The notes beneath the pieces were generated by a model. It was not told where the DNA came from and did no database searches. It saw nothing but the letters and a program-made list of their open reading frames with translations. Shown here piece by piece: positions 16,312 through 25,062 of a DNA stretch of 64,000 nt. How positions within the stretch are numbered: the first letter of the stretch is position 1; each line of letters begins with the position of its first letter. Source of the stretch: DASZVB01 sp035545855. Lineage in GTDB: Bacteria; Myxococcota_A; Polyangia; Polyangiales; Polyangiaceae. The DNA lies in NCBI GenBank assembly GCA_035545855.1, contig DASZXK010000155.1, positions 1 to 64,000 on the forward strand. Reading direction: 5' to 3'. The translations under genes and the position numbers were made by a program.

Positions 16312-16615
16312 GCAATGCTCGCGCCACGTTGGCGATCCCCCGAAGCTGCCGCTCCGCGACGTACCGGGCCAGCGTACCCGGCGGCACCGCCCCGAGCCAC
16401 CATCGAATCCGGGGATCGAGGTCCAGCAGCCGGAGCACCTGCGTGACCCGCACGGTCGACGTCCGCTCCCGCGCGGCCAGCGCCGCCCGGTTCTTCACCC
16501 GCCCGGCCTCCAAATCCGCCTGCCACGCTTCGGCCTTCAACAGGAGCTTCACGACCAGCGGCGGCTCCGTCGGCACCGCCTTCGGCTTCGATCGACGCCG
16601 GGCCTCGGGAGCGTT
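16265..16615 (-). pseudogene. Decayed HTH gene, copy 2
   Basis: Minus-strand remnant paralogous to 10293-10656: KAEAWQADLEAGRVKNRAAL then RVTQVLRLLDL and a GTLARYVAERQLRGIA block. After that block the two copies diverge at once; here the frame runs antisense to the CxxC gene. The frame stays open upstream to 16741 but that sequence is low-complexity. It is probably the trace of a recombinase-associated element rather than an active gene. Confidence 0.5.
16332..16607. repeat. 276-bp dispersed repeat, copy 2
   Basis: Direct partner of 10381-10656, same length and orientation, about 83% identical by hand count. The two copies bracket 5.7 kb that holds intact lipoprotein genes, the truncated doxX and the katG fragment. 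Confidence 0.85.
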
Positions 16616-16802
16616 CCCGCCGCGGGGAACGGGGGAAGTCGCGCAGGGCCGGCCTCGGGCATTCGAGGGGTACGTGCGCGGTACCTGCCGAGGGGGCCGA
16701 AACATTCGCCCGGGACGAGAAGCGGACCTCGGCGTGGTCACTTCCTCGAACGACTAGAAACGCCGCTCTCGATCGTCCGGAATCGCCTATGGTGCGAGAC
16801 TC

Positions 16803-17609
16803 ATGGCGGAAGAAGAGGGCTCCGAGGGCGCGGGCGCCCAGGACGGGAAGAACAAGGGCGCTGGTGCGGCGGCGGCGGCCGGCCTCGCGGGGGGACCGGG
16901 CGCATGGATCTTCGAGCTGGCGAAACGCCTTCCGGTCATCTGGTGGGCGCTCGGTGTGGCGGCAATCGCGGAGATCGCGGCCTACGCGAACAAGCGATTG
17001 GGAGGCGGTCCCAAGGGGCTTCTCGTCGCTGCCGTCGTCGTCCTGGTGCTGATAGTCCTCCTGAAGGTGGTGGCGGACGTGGTCCGCATGCCCGCGGATC
17101 CGACGCTCGGCAAGATCGTCGTCGCGTTCGTCGTCGTACTGCTGCTCCTATGTCTGGCAATCGGGCTCCTCGTCGCGTTCCACAGGGAGCTAAGAGAAAC
17201 CATCGACGACCTTTCCGGAAGAAGTGCGCCGCCGCCACTTCCCACGGCTCCGGCTTCCCTCGCGAGTACCGCCGCCGTGTTGCAGGTGCCTCCCAGCGCG
17301 ACGCTCACTGCAGTCGTGCCCCCGGATCGAATGGAGCCGACGGTGAAGCCTGCGACGATGACCGCGCCGAAGGAAACCGACGGCACCGTTGGCCAATGTA
17401 CGGGGATGCGGACCCAGGTTTCCAATGCCGTCCATGCCCTGAATCACGCCCCTGCAAGACTGGAATTGACCATCGGTACCGACCCGCGGAAAGAGTTCCT
17501 CTTCGGCGGACCGTGGGACACCGCGATGAAGGGGAGCGCCGCGCTCGTGGATAAACAGCGGCGTTTCCCCAACTGTCCGCCGGCGCGGTTGACGATCACC
17601 TGGCCCTAG
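16803..17609 (+). CDS. Three-helix inner-membrane protein, first gene of an envelope operon
   Basis: A 268-residue protein. The first 35 residues are an Ala/Gly-rich acidic tail. Three membrane helices follow (about 43-60, 72-95 and 104-126), then a Pro/Ala-rich linker and a C-terminal domain of about 75 residues with two Cys (GQCTGM and PNCPPA) and an LELTIGTDPR strand. No family recognised. Its stop shares one base with the GTG start of the next gene, and the next three genes follow tightly, so this is the head of a four-gene operon (16803-22320). Confidence 0.65.
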   Translation: MAEEEGSEGAGAQDGKNKGAGAAAAAGLAGGPGAWIFELAKRLPVIWWALGVAAIAEIAAYANKRLGGGPKGLLVAAVVVLVLIVLLKVVADVVRMPADPTLGKIVVAFVVVLLLLCLAIGLLVAFHRELRETIDDLSGRSAPPPLPTAPASLASTAAVLQVPPSATLTAVVPPDRMEPTVKPATMTAPKETDGTVGQCTGMRTQVSNAVHALNHAPARLELTIGTDPRKEFLFGGPWDTAMKGSAALVDKQRRFPNCPPARLTITWP

Positions 17610-20254
17610 TGACGTCCCTGTCGTCCTCCTCCAGCCGCGCTCTCGCGCTCGCGGGGCTTCTGTGCTGCCTCTGGGCCTGGCCGCGCATCGCGCACGCGGA
17701 CGGCACGCCGTCGCATTGCGAGTCGGCGCGTCTGCTCGAGCAGCTCACGGAGGACGACCGAAAGTTCCTCCAGGGGATTTGTGAGAATCCACCCGCGAGC
17801 GGCTGGGCAACGCAGTTCCCCGACGCGAAACAGCAGCTCGACCGGATCGCCGCGCGACTCGCCCCGGGGGCTCGATGGGCCGCCGCGTTGTTCGCCCATC
17901 TCCTGCCCGCGACGGCGTTCGAGGAAGAGCACGACGAGCTCGTCTGCGCGCCGAGGGACCCGAAGAAGAAACGCGCTCCGAGCGGTGAGGAAGCGTTCAT
18001 GGACGCCCTTCGGCAGTTCGACCGGCAGGTCCGCGCTCCGCCGCTGCCGGGAACGGCGCCGCCGGCGTTCTATTTCGACTATCACGGGAACGGCTGCGAC
18101 CTCCGATCGAAGGGCGCGGCGACCGCGAATCCCGAAGAGCACTCCGTTTCGGTCCTCATCGTCGCCGCGAAGCGCGATCAGGTCCGCGTGATCGTGGGAG
18201 GACGCACACCGCGGGAACTGCGGCCGCCTCCGCTCGAAGGCGCTTCCAGGGAGTTCGGAAAGAACCTCTATTTCGTCCGCATCCCGGAAGGTGCGCCCTA
18301 CGTCGTCACTGCGCACCTGCCCGCGCCCGACAAAGAAGTGCTGCCTGACGCGCGTCCCGTCGTGCTCGCCGCGAAATCCGCGGACGACGACGAGACGATC
18401 TGGCCCGTCGAGCATCCGGACGGGTGCCTGGACGTGCAGATCGCAGTCGACGAAGGCGAGAAGGCGACGCTGTTCATCGACGGGATCCGCACGGACATCC
18501 ACCGCGCCGGAGACTCCACCCTGACGGACGTCGAGTGGCTCCCGCTCATGGATCACCGCGTGGTCGTCACCGGGGATGGTCAGCACGGGGCGGCCACCCT
18601 CGTGGTCCAGGATTTCAAAGCCCCGCCCACGACCGAGGCCCATATCTGTCAAAACGTCCGATTCGATCTCCGGCACCGGAAGCAAGCGGATTCGATCGGC
18701 CTCCTCGCCGTGGACACGTCCACCTGTCTGGAGGCGGGCATCGACTCCGCGAAGCTGCGGGCGTTCGTCGTCTCTGACCTCGAACGGAGGGGACAAAAAC
18801 CTCGAGACCTGGAGTCCTTCGGGGCCGCGCTGGAAGACGTGACGCGGTTCAGGCAGAGCCTCGACGCGCTCCGCGCGAAGCCCTCGGGGGCGGATCGCGG
18901 CGCGTTCGACACAGAGAGAAACCTCCAGGATGCCGCAGGCGAACTCTGGAGACAGGGCTTCGGAAAGCTCCTGTCCGTCCAGCTCATCTGCAGTCGTGCC
19001 GGAGCGGCCGGCGGTTGGGACTACTCGATCGCCGCGTCGGCGATCCGCCTCGACGTCCTGCAGCAGCGGAGACCCGATCCGATCCGCGGCCTGGATATCG
19101 AGGGGGTCGTCAGGTCGGAGATCGAGCTCGTGGGCGTTCGCGAGCAACTCGCCCAGGCGATCGATCTGTCGTTCTCGCGGCTCTTCGACCTCCCGTTCAT
19201 CGGCGTCGAAGAAGTTCCACGGACCCTCGTCTTCCACTCGTCGCTCGCGGTGACGGCCGAGGCGAGGGCGCCGGAGACGGGACACCGCTACGCCGCGGTC
19301 CTCCAGGTGAGGGCGCTCGATCCTTTCGATAGCCGGGACGTCTGCGAGCGAGTGGAGGACGTCGGCGAGCTCCGCGCCCCGCTTCGCAGCCTCGACGAGC
19401 TTCAGTCTCTCGAGGGCTGGGCCGAAGGTGAGATCACACCGCTCGAGCTCGGCAGCACGAGTCGCCGGACCGTGCTGGAGGCGTATCCACGGTCCGCGGC
19501 TCCGTACCTGCTCCGCACGAGGCTGCTCGAGGAACGCGGCGAAGGCACCTACGTCCCCGTCGCCGAGCGATACCAGTGCACGGATTTTTCACGGGCTTCC
19601 GTCGACCTGGAGCTGGACGTCGGAACCTGGGTCACCGGACCGAGATCGACTGCGGCACTGGACGAGGACTACGGCGCCTTCTTCGCGTTCGCGACGGTGG
19701 GGTGGAAACAAGCGTTCTGGCGGAACTTCCGCTTCGGGCCCGTCGCAGGGTATTCGCACGTGAAACGCAGGGGCTCGTCCCCGCCGAACTGGGACGACCT
19801 CACGGAACTGTCCACGACGCCGAACCGCCAGGGCAAGACGCCGTATTCCATCACGGAAGACGCAGCGTACTTCGGCATCGGCGCAGAAGCGCGCTGGAGC
19901 ATCTGCGAGCTCAGCTTCGGGACGGCGTGCGCCCGGGGGTGGCGACGGACCGAGCTCACCTTGCGCGGGTCCGCGCTCTTCGGCGTTCACGTCATCGACA
20001 AGTCGAGCGTACCGGCGGACCTGCTCCACTACCGCGGTGACTCCAGCAGCGTCATCCCCGACGTCGCGCTGCTCGCCTCCCCCGGCGTGTCCGTCGTCGG
20101 GTTTTCCGAGCCATGGGCCGCCCATCTCCGGTTCTGGTTCGGTGCCCCGCGGACTCTCGACGTCCTCGGATGGGGAGGGCGCTCGCCGTCGGAAGCCAGC
20201 GTGTCCAGTCGCCTCGTGTGGGGCTTCTCCTTGGGGGCGTCATGCGCACTCTGA
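17609..20254 (+). CDS. Large secreted protein with barrel-like C-terminus
   Basis: 881 residues starting at GTG 17609, which overlaps the previous stop by one base. A signal peptide (LALAGLLCCLWAWPRIAHA) ends near residue 30. The long middle part is unrecognised but contains a domain with VRFDLRHRKQ, GLLAVDTSTCLEAG and a short helical segment ending FGKLLSVQLICS. The last 230 residues are rich in alternating aromatic strands (VDLELDVGTWV, FFAFATVGWKQAFW, GPVAGYSHVKRR, SSRLVWGFSLGASC), as in outer-membrane barrels. It may be an outer-membrane component of the complex encoded by this operon. Eight or more Cys suggest disulfides in the periplasm. Confidence 0.65.
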   Translation: MTSLSSSSSRALALAGLLCCLWAWPRIAHADGTPSHCESARLLEQLTEDDRKFLQGICENPPASGWATQFPDAKQQLDRIAARLAPGARWAAALFAHLLPATAFEEEHDELVCAPRDPKKKRAPSGEEAFMDALRQFDRQVRAPPLPGTAPPAFYFDYHGNGCDLRSKGAATANPEEHSVSVLIVAAKRDQVRVIVGGRTPRELRPPPLEGASREFGKNLYFVRIPEGAPYVVTAHLPAPDKEVLPDARPVVLAAKSADDDETIWPVEHPDGCLDVQIAVDEGEKATLFIDGIRTDIHRAGDSTLTDVEWLPLMDHRVVVTGDGQHGAATLVVQDFKAPPTTEAHICQNVRFDLRHRKQADSIGLLAVDTSTCLEAGIDSAKLRAFVVSDLERRGQKPRDLESFGAALEDVTRFRQSLDALRAKPSGADRGAFDTERNLQDAAGELWRQGFGKLLSVQLICSRAGAAGGWDYSIAASAIRLDVLQQRRPDPIRGLDIEGVVRSEIELVGVREQLAQAIDLSFSRLFDLPFIGVEEVPRTLVFHSSLAVTAEARAPETGHRYAAVLQVRALDPFDSRDVCERVEDVGELRAPLRSLDELQSLEGWAEGEITPLELGSTSRRTVLEAYPRSAAPYLLRTRLLEERGEGTYVPVAERYQCTDFSRASVDLELDVGTWVTGPRSTAALDEDYGAFFAFATVGWKQAFWRNFRFGPVAGYSHVKRRGSSPPNWDDLTELSTTPNRQGKTPYSITEDAAYFGIGAEARWSICELSFGTACARGWRRTELTLRGSALFGVHVIDKSSVPADLLHYRGDSSSVIPDVALLASPGVSVVGFSEPWAAHLRFWFGAPRTLDVLGWGGRSPSEASVSSRLVWGFSLGASCAL

Positions 20255-21462
20255 ACCTCCTCGGTGCCTCGCTACTAGTCGTGGCCTCGATCCCGGCTGC
20301 GTGCAGCGAACCGAGCGGAAATTGCCGAACCGCGTGCGAGGAGCTCGCCGCGTGCGGACTACTCCCGTCTTCGCTCGGAACCCAAACATCGCGAAACGAC
20401 GCGCTCGACAACTGCATCTCGCGGTGCGACATCTCCAGAGAAGGTCCGGGATCTCCGCGGGGCACGATCCTCGACTGCGTCAGGAATGCGGAGAACGCGG
20501 ACGCCGGAGAGTGGAACTGGAAATGCCCGGGAACCGCCGCGCGATCCCGCTGCGGAACGCTCGCCGGGTGCCTCGTCACGCACTTGCCCCCGCAGTCGGC
20601 TCCGGCGGGTCTCGCGACGGTGGACGCGCGTCTCGTGTCCACCGCACCGACGATCTGCATGAACGACGATCCCAGTCCTCCCGGGCGGCAGACGGACGCC
20701 GCTCCGGATGGAGGCGCGCCGTCTTCTCCGCTTCGGACGTGCTCCCGACGACCCACCGATGCGTCGTCATGCGCGGTGAGGAACTGCACGGAGGTGTCGC
20801 TGACGGCCGTGGACGACGGTGCGGATTGCCTCTCGGATGCGACCGACCTGATCTGCAGCGTCGGGGACGTCCGGACCGAGTGCTTGGATCCGGCAGCCGC
20901 GGCGCCGCTCTCGCCGAACTTCTGCTTCGCGGCGGGCATCGTGGATTTCGCGCTGCTCTCTTCAGCGAACGCGCCAGCGCGCATCCTCCGGTGCTCGGAC
21001 GCTTCCACGGCATCCTTTCCGCCGTTCGACGTCGTCGCGGGCGTTTACCGCCCGCGCGTCAAGGTCACCGGGACGATGCCCGCCGGCACACGTTGCGAAG
21101 CGCCGGTCGGCCCGTTCTGTCGCGTCGTCGCGGGCACCTCCACGCTGGTCGGTGCCGGGACGCGGTCGGTCGTACCCATCCTCCTCCCCCAGGATCCCTG
21201 CGACCTGTTCGCATTTCCAGACGGCGGCTGCGAAGCGGACTGCAGCAACACGCTGGATGACGACGGAGACGGGCGGGCGGATTGCGAAGACCCCGCGTGC
21301 GCGGTGGCGGCCGCCTGCGCTCCGGCGACGGGAACGCGGGATGCGGGCGTGACCCCCGCCGCGGACGCAGCCCCGGCCGAGGGACCGCGAGACTCCGGAA
21401 TCACCGTGCGGGGCGAGACACCGGACGTGTCCGCTGCCGCGTCTACCGACCACGATCACTGA
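20242..21462 (+). CDS. Cys-rich lipoprotein of the envelope operon
   Basis: A 406-residue lipoprotein. ATG 20242 overlaps the end of the previous gene by 13 bases and gives MRTLNLLGASLLVVASIPAA with lipobox Cys21. The domain after it has paired Cys (CRTACEELAACG, CISRCD), and the centre has a string of Cys in strands. Near residue 375 is DCSNTLDDDGDGRADCEDPACA, a calcium-binding-like Asp-rich motif common in myxobacterial surface proteins. The tail is Ala/Asp-rich low complexity. No enzymatic motif was seen. It is the third gene of the 16803-22320 operon. Confidence 0.7.
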   Translation: MRTLNLLGASLLVVASIPAACSEPSGNCRTACEELAACGLLPSSLGTQTSRNDALDNCISRCDISREGPGSPRGTILDCVRNAENADAGEWNWKCPGTAARSRCGTLAGCLVTHLPPQSAPAGLATVDARLVSTAPTICMNDDPSPPGRQTDAAPDGGAPSSPLRTCSRRPTDASSCAVRNCTEVSLTAVDDGADCLSDATDLICSVGDVRTECLDPAAAAPLSPNFCFAAGIVDFALLSSANAPARILRCSDASTASFPPFDVVAGVYRPRVKVTGTMPAGTRCEAPVGPFCRVVAGTSTLVGAGTRSVVPILLPQDPCDLFAFPDGGCEADCSNTLDDDGDGRADCEDPACAVAAACAPATGTRDAGVTPAADAAPAEGPRDSGITVRGETPDVSAAASTDHDH

Positions 21463-21477
21463 ACCCGAGGCAACGCC

Positions 21478-22320
21478 ATGAAGAAGCTTCTAGTGATGCT
21501 CCCGCTGCTCGCCTTCATCCCAGGTTGTGCGGGACGGCCGAACGTCGTGCCCGTCCAGAACGTCGAGCGGGCGGTGACCGTGTGGTACGCGCCGCCAGTG
21601 AAAGGACCCGATGGTCGCCTCATGCCCGGTCCTCCGGAGCATCTGTGTCTCGAATACGCGTCCCCCGCGCAGCGACTGGACAGAACGAAGCTCGCGCTGA
21701 ACGTCCCCGTCGGCGACAAGGCGGCCGGGGTGAGCTACGAGGCGTCGGAGAGCCTCGCCATGATCTACAGCGTGTCCGAAATCATGCAGTTCGGGCACGC
21801 TGCGCTCTATCGGCTGTGCGAGGCCAGGGGCAACGGGGCCATCAATGCGGATGAATACAAGCTCCTGTTCGGTGAGGCGATGAAGAACGTCTACGAGCTC
21901 ATTCACCTGGAACTCACGCGTCAGAGCGTTTCCGGATTCGAGCGGGCGATGGATCTGAAGCGGCGCTTCGACGACAACATCGCGCAGACGAAGACCGCCC
22001 TCGGGCAGGGGAACCCGAAGCTGTCGCCGCGCCTCGCCGATCTCCAGAACGAGCGAGATCAGATCGTCAAGGAGTACGAGGCCGCGGCGGCGAGCCCCGC
22101 ACTCAAGAGCCTGGGCCTGCCGCAGACCCTGACCGTCCCGCCCTTTCCCCTTCTCGCGGACGTACAGTCGCTCCAGACGTGCGCCAGGGCTCTGCCTGCG
22201 GGGGGCGCGATGCCAGCGGACGTTCAGGGCCAGAGGTGCGTATCGGACTGGAAGAACTTCGAGCAGAAGTACGGCACCCAGGAGTACGGATTGACCCTGC
22301 CTGCCGCCGCCGCGCACTGA
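21478..22320 (+). CDS. Helical lipoprotein, last gene of the envelope operon
   Basis: 280 residues starting MKKLLVMLPLLAFIPGC, a textbook lipoprotein signal (Cys17). The mature part is mostly helical, with a likely coiled coil at about 150-200 (ERAMDLKRRFDDNIAQTKTA, then LADLQNERDQIVKEYEAA), and two Cys near the C-terminus. It starts 15 bases after the previous stop. A hairpin follows its stop codon, which would end the operon. No named family recognised; helical lipoproteins of this sort often act as periplasmic scaffolds. Confidence 0.65.
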   Translation: MKKLLVMLPLLAFIPGCAGRPNVVPVQNVERAVTVWYAPPVKGPDGRLMPGPPEHLCLEYASPAQRLDRTKLALNVPVGDKAAGVSYEASESLAMIYSVSEIMQFGHAALYRLCEARGNGAINADEYKLLFGEAMKNVYELIHLELTRQSVSGFERAMDLKRRFDDNIAQTKTALGQGNPKLSPRLADLQNERDQIVKEYEAAAASPALKSLGLPQTLTVPPFPLLADVQSLQTCARALPAGGAMPADVQGQRCVSDWKNFEQKYGTQEYGLTLPAAAAH

Positions 22321-22321
22321 G

Positions 22322-22345
22322 GGCGACCGTCGACTACTGGTCGCC
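22322..22345 (+). terminator. Hairpin after the envelope operon
   Basis: A 7-bp inverted repeat GGCGACC / GGTCGCC with a 10-base loop, starting two bases after the stop of the 21478 gene. There is no T-tract, so intrinsic termination would be weak. Confidence 0.35.
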
Positions 22346-22642
22346 ACGCTCTGGTCGGATAGAGGAGACCATTCCCTTCCGCGCCGGAGTCCTCGAAAAT
22401 CCGGGTTCTTGTCCGGTCTCGATCTCCAGAAGTGGCACCTCCAGTGCACGGTTTGCTTCACGCGCGATGCGCCTGCGCATCGGCGACGGCGCTTTGCGAC
22501 CCGTCCGCGTCTCCGGTAATGATCCGGCGCGGGGCCCGCTTCTTGCTCAGGTGCCAATCGTGGACGTCCGCTCGCCCGATACTGGGCCGCGCGCCTCCGT
22601 CGCTGGGCGCGGCAGCGTAGCCCCCGATCCCGAGGACTCATC
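22346..22642 (+). other. katG upstream region
   Basis: About 300 bp without a supported gene. It carries the second copy of the 81-bp repeat at 22542-22622. I see no convincing sigma-70 boxes and no clear Fur- or OxyR-like palindrome. GAGG at 22632-22635 may serve as the katG ribosome-binding site. Confidence 0.4.
22542..22622. repeat. 81-bp dispersed repeat, copy 2
   Basis: Partner of 13955-14035 (75 of 81 identical). It ends 20 bp before the katG start codon and probably contributes to the katG leader. Confidence 0.92.
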
Positions 22643-24823
22643 ATGACGACCGACTCGAAGTGCCCTTTCCCTCACGCCTCCGGTGGCGGGACGTCGAACC
22701 GTGACTGGTGGCCGAACCAGCTACGGCTGGACGTCCTCCATCAGCATTCCGAGAAGTCCAATCCGATGGGGGAGGACTTCGACTATCGGAAGGAATTCCA
22801 GAGCCTCGACTTCGCGGCGCTGAAGAAGGATCTCGCCGCGCTGATGACGAAATCGGAGGCCTGGTGGCCGGCGGACTTCGGGCACTACGGGCCCTTGTTC
22901 GTTCGCATGGCGTGGCACAGCGCGGGCACGTACCGCACGGGTGACGGGCGCGGCGGCGGCGGCAGAGGTCAACAGCGATTTGCGCCTCTCTGCGCCTGGC
23001 CGGACAACGTGAACCTGGACAAGGCGCGCCGGCTGCTGTGGCCGATCAAGCAGAAGTATGGCCGGAAGATCTCCTGGGCCGATCTGATCATCCTCGCCGG
23101 CAACGTCGCTCTCGAAACGATGGGCTTTGAGACGTTCGGCTTCGGCGGCGGACGCGCGGACGTCTGGGAACCCGATCAGGACGTCTACTGGGGCGCCGAG
23201 AAAACCTGGCTCGGGGGTGACGCGCGCTACTCCGGCGAGCGCGACCTCGAGAATCCGCTCGCCGCCGTGCAGATGGGCCTCATCTACGTCAACCCGGAGG
23301 GTCCGAACGGGAATCCGGATCCCGTCGCCGCCGCGAAGGACATCCGCGAAACCTTCGCCCGCATGGCGATGAACGACGAGGAGACGGTCGCGCTCATCGC
23401 CGGCGGTCACACCTTCGGCAAGACCCACGGCGCCGGCCCCGCGTCGCACGTCGGGCCCGACCCCGAGGCTGCTCCCCTCGAGGAGCAGGGCCTCGGCTGG
23501 AAGAGCAGCTTCCGCACGGGCAAGGGCGGCGACGCGATCACCAGCGGCCTGGAGGTCACCTGGACCACGACCCCGACGAAGTGGGGCACCAATTTCTTCT
23601 GGAACCTGTTCGGCTACGAATGGGAGCTCACGAGGAGCCCGGCCGGCGCCCATCAGTGGATCGCCAAGGGCGCCCCCGCGATCATCCCGGACGCGCACGA
23701 CCCTTCCAAGAAGCACCCGCCCACCATGCTGACCACGGATCTCTCGCTGCGCTTCGATCCGGCGTACGAGAAGATCTCGCGGCGCTTCATGGAGAACCCG
23801 GATCGGTTCGCCGACGCGTTCGCTCGAGCGTGGTTCAAGCTGACTCACCGCGACATGGGCCCGCGCGCGCGCTACCTCGGTCCGGAGGTTCCGGCCGAAG
23901 CGCTCATCTGGCAAGACCCGGTCCCCCGCGTCGATCACCCGCTGATCGACGAACGGGACATTTTCGCCCTCAAGGCCAAGGTTCTGGCATCGGGCCTGTC
24001 GGTGTCGGAGCTGGTCTCGACCGCCTGGGCGTCGGCGTCGACCTTCCGCGGCTCCGACAAGCGCGGCGGCGCGAACGGCGCGCGCATCCGGCTCGCGCCC
24101 CAGAAGGATTGGGAGGTGAACCAGCCCGCACGGCTCGCGAAGGTGCTGAACACCCTCGAGGGCATCCAGCACGAGTTCGACGGCGCCGCGACCGGAGGCA
24201 AGAAGGTATCGCTCGCGGATCTGATCGTCCTCGGCGGCGCTGCGGGCGTCGAGCAGGCGGCGAGGACTGCCGGTCACGAGGTGACGGTTCCCTTCACGCC
24301 GGGACGCACGGATGCCTCGCAAGACCAGACCGACGTCGCGGCGATGGCCGTGCTCGAACCGATCGCCGACGGCTTCCGCAACTACCAGAAGGCCGCCAGC
24401 CGCGCGGTGCCGGCAGAGGCGCTCTTGATCGACAAGTCGCAGCTCCTGACGCTGACCGCGCCCGAGATGACGGTGCTCGTCGGGGGCATGCGCGTCCTCG
24501 GCACCCACGTCGGGCAGACCCCGCACGGCGTCCTCACGAAGCGCCCCGGGGCTCTGACCAACGACTTCTTCGTGAACCTGCTGGACATGGGCACGGAGTG
24601 GAAGCCGGTGTCGGACGAAAACGACGTGTTCCAGGGGCGGGACCGCAAGACGGGTGAACCGAGGTGGACCGCCACCCGCGTCGATCTCGTCTTCGGATCG
24701 AATTCCCAGCTCCGGGCACTGGCGGAGGTGTACGGCAGCGCGGACGCCGCGGAGAAGTTCGTCCGAGACTTCGTGGCAGCCTGGACCAAGGTGATGGACC
24801 TCGATCGCTTCGACGTTCCCTGA
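22643..24823 (+). CDS. katG: Catalase-peroxidase
   Basis: A bifunctional heme enzyme that removes hydrogen peroxide and has peroxidase activity. At 726 residues it is full length, with the usual N-terminal heme domain and C-terminal duplicated domain. Distal residues are R88, W91 and H92 in VRMAWHSAGTYR; the proximal heme ligand is H256 in GGHTFGKTH. The Met-Tyr-Trp crosslink needed for catalase activity is complete: W91, Y215 (GLIYVNPEG) and M243 (RMAMND). All catalytic residues are therefore present. Its 5' region donated a 53-bp segment that is repeated at 12515. It is followed by a VOC-like remnant rather than an operon partner, so it is probably transcribed alone. Confidence 0.98.
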   Translation: MTTDSKCPFPHASGGGTSNRDWWPNQLRLDVLHQHSEKSNPMGEDFDYRKEFQSLDFAALKKDLAALMTKSEAWWPADFGHYGPLFVRMAWHSAGTYRTGDGRGGGGRGQQRFAPLCAWPDNVNLDKARRLLWPIKQKYGRKISWADLIILAGNVALETMGFETFGFGGGRADVWEPDQDVYWGAEKTWLGGDARYSGERDLENPLAAVQMGLIYVNPEGPNGNPDPVAAAKDIRETFARMAMNDEETVALIAGGHTFGKTHGAGPASHVGPDPEAAPLEEQGLGWKSSFRTGKGGDAITSGLEVTWTTTPTKWGTNFFWNLFGYEWELTRSPAGAHQWIAKGAPAIIPDAHDPSKKHPPTMLTTDLSLRFDPAYEKISRRFMENPDRFADAFARAWFKLTHRDMGPRARYLGPEVPAEALIWQDPVPRVDHPLIDERDIFALKAKVLASGLSVSELVSTAWASASTFRGSDKRGGANGARIRLAPQKDWEVNQPARLAKVLNTLEGIQHEFDGAATGGKKVSLADLIVLGGAAGVEQAARTAGHEVTVPFTPGRTDASQDQTDVAAMAVLEPIADGFRNYQKAASRAVPAEALLIDKSQLLTLTAPEMTVLVGGMRVLGTHVGQTPHGVLTKRPGALTNDFFVNLLDMGTEWKPVSDENDVFQGRDRKTGEPRWTATRVDLVFGSNSQLRALAEVYGSADAAEKFVRDFVAAWTKVMDLDRFDVP
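22773..22825 (+). repeat. Source of the 53-bp katG repeat
   Basis: Codes for katG residues 44-61 and is identical to 12515-12567. It sits just before the distal heme region, so the gene itself is intact. Confidence 0.97.
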
Positions 24824-24829
24824 GACCCG

Positions 24830-25030
24830 GAGAAGCCGGCGCGCGAACATCCAGAACTGTCCCTCTGGATCCACCGCGCAGTAGAGGCGGTCGCCCCGGT
24901 GTGAGAACGGCGCCGGACGCGGTAGCAGGCGCTCGCCTCCACGCTCGAGGAAAGCATCGCGAGGTCGGCGGTGAAGATCGTGGATTGCTCTGGGGCGAGC
25001 GACGGCGCCTCACGCGTGACGGCGAGGAGG
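24830..25030 (-). pseudogene. Remnant of a VOC/glyoxalase-like gene
   Basis: The minus strand reads GDRLYCAVDPEGQFWMFA, very close to the C-terminal strand of VOC-fold proteins (GDR-Y-A-DPEG--W-FA; compare the intact gene at 32742). Upstream, in a different frame, APEQSTIFTADLAMLSSSVE resembles the preceding VOC segment, so a frameshift separates the two parts. No start or N-terminal half is found. It lies tail to tail with katG. Confidence 0.4.
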
Positions 25031-25062
25031 ACGTTCCCCCGTGAACCGATGACGGAGCCCCT

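Noticed and set aside
17606..19285. A 559-codon minus-strand frame opposite the 17609 gene
   Set aside because: No motif or start signal; the plus-strand gene has a signal peptide and fits the operon.
22721..24874. A 717-codon open frame on the strand opposite katG
   Set aside because: It is an antisense shadow of katG caused by the high-GC codon pattern; the protein is low-complexity and rich in Arg/Val/His, with no motif.
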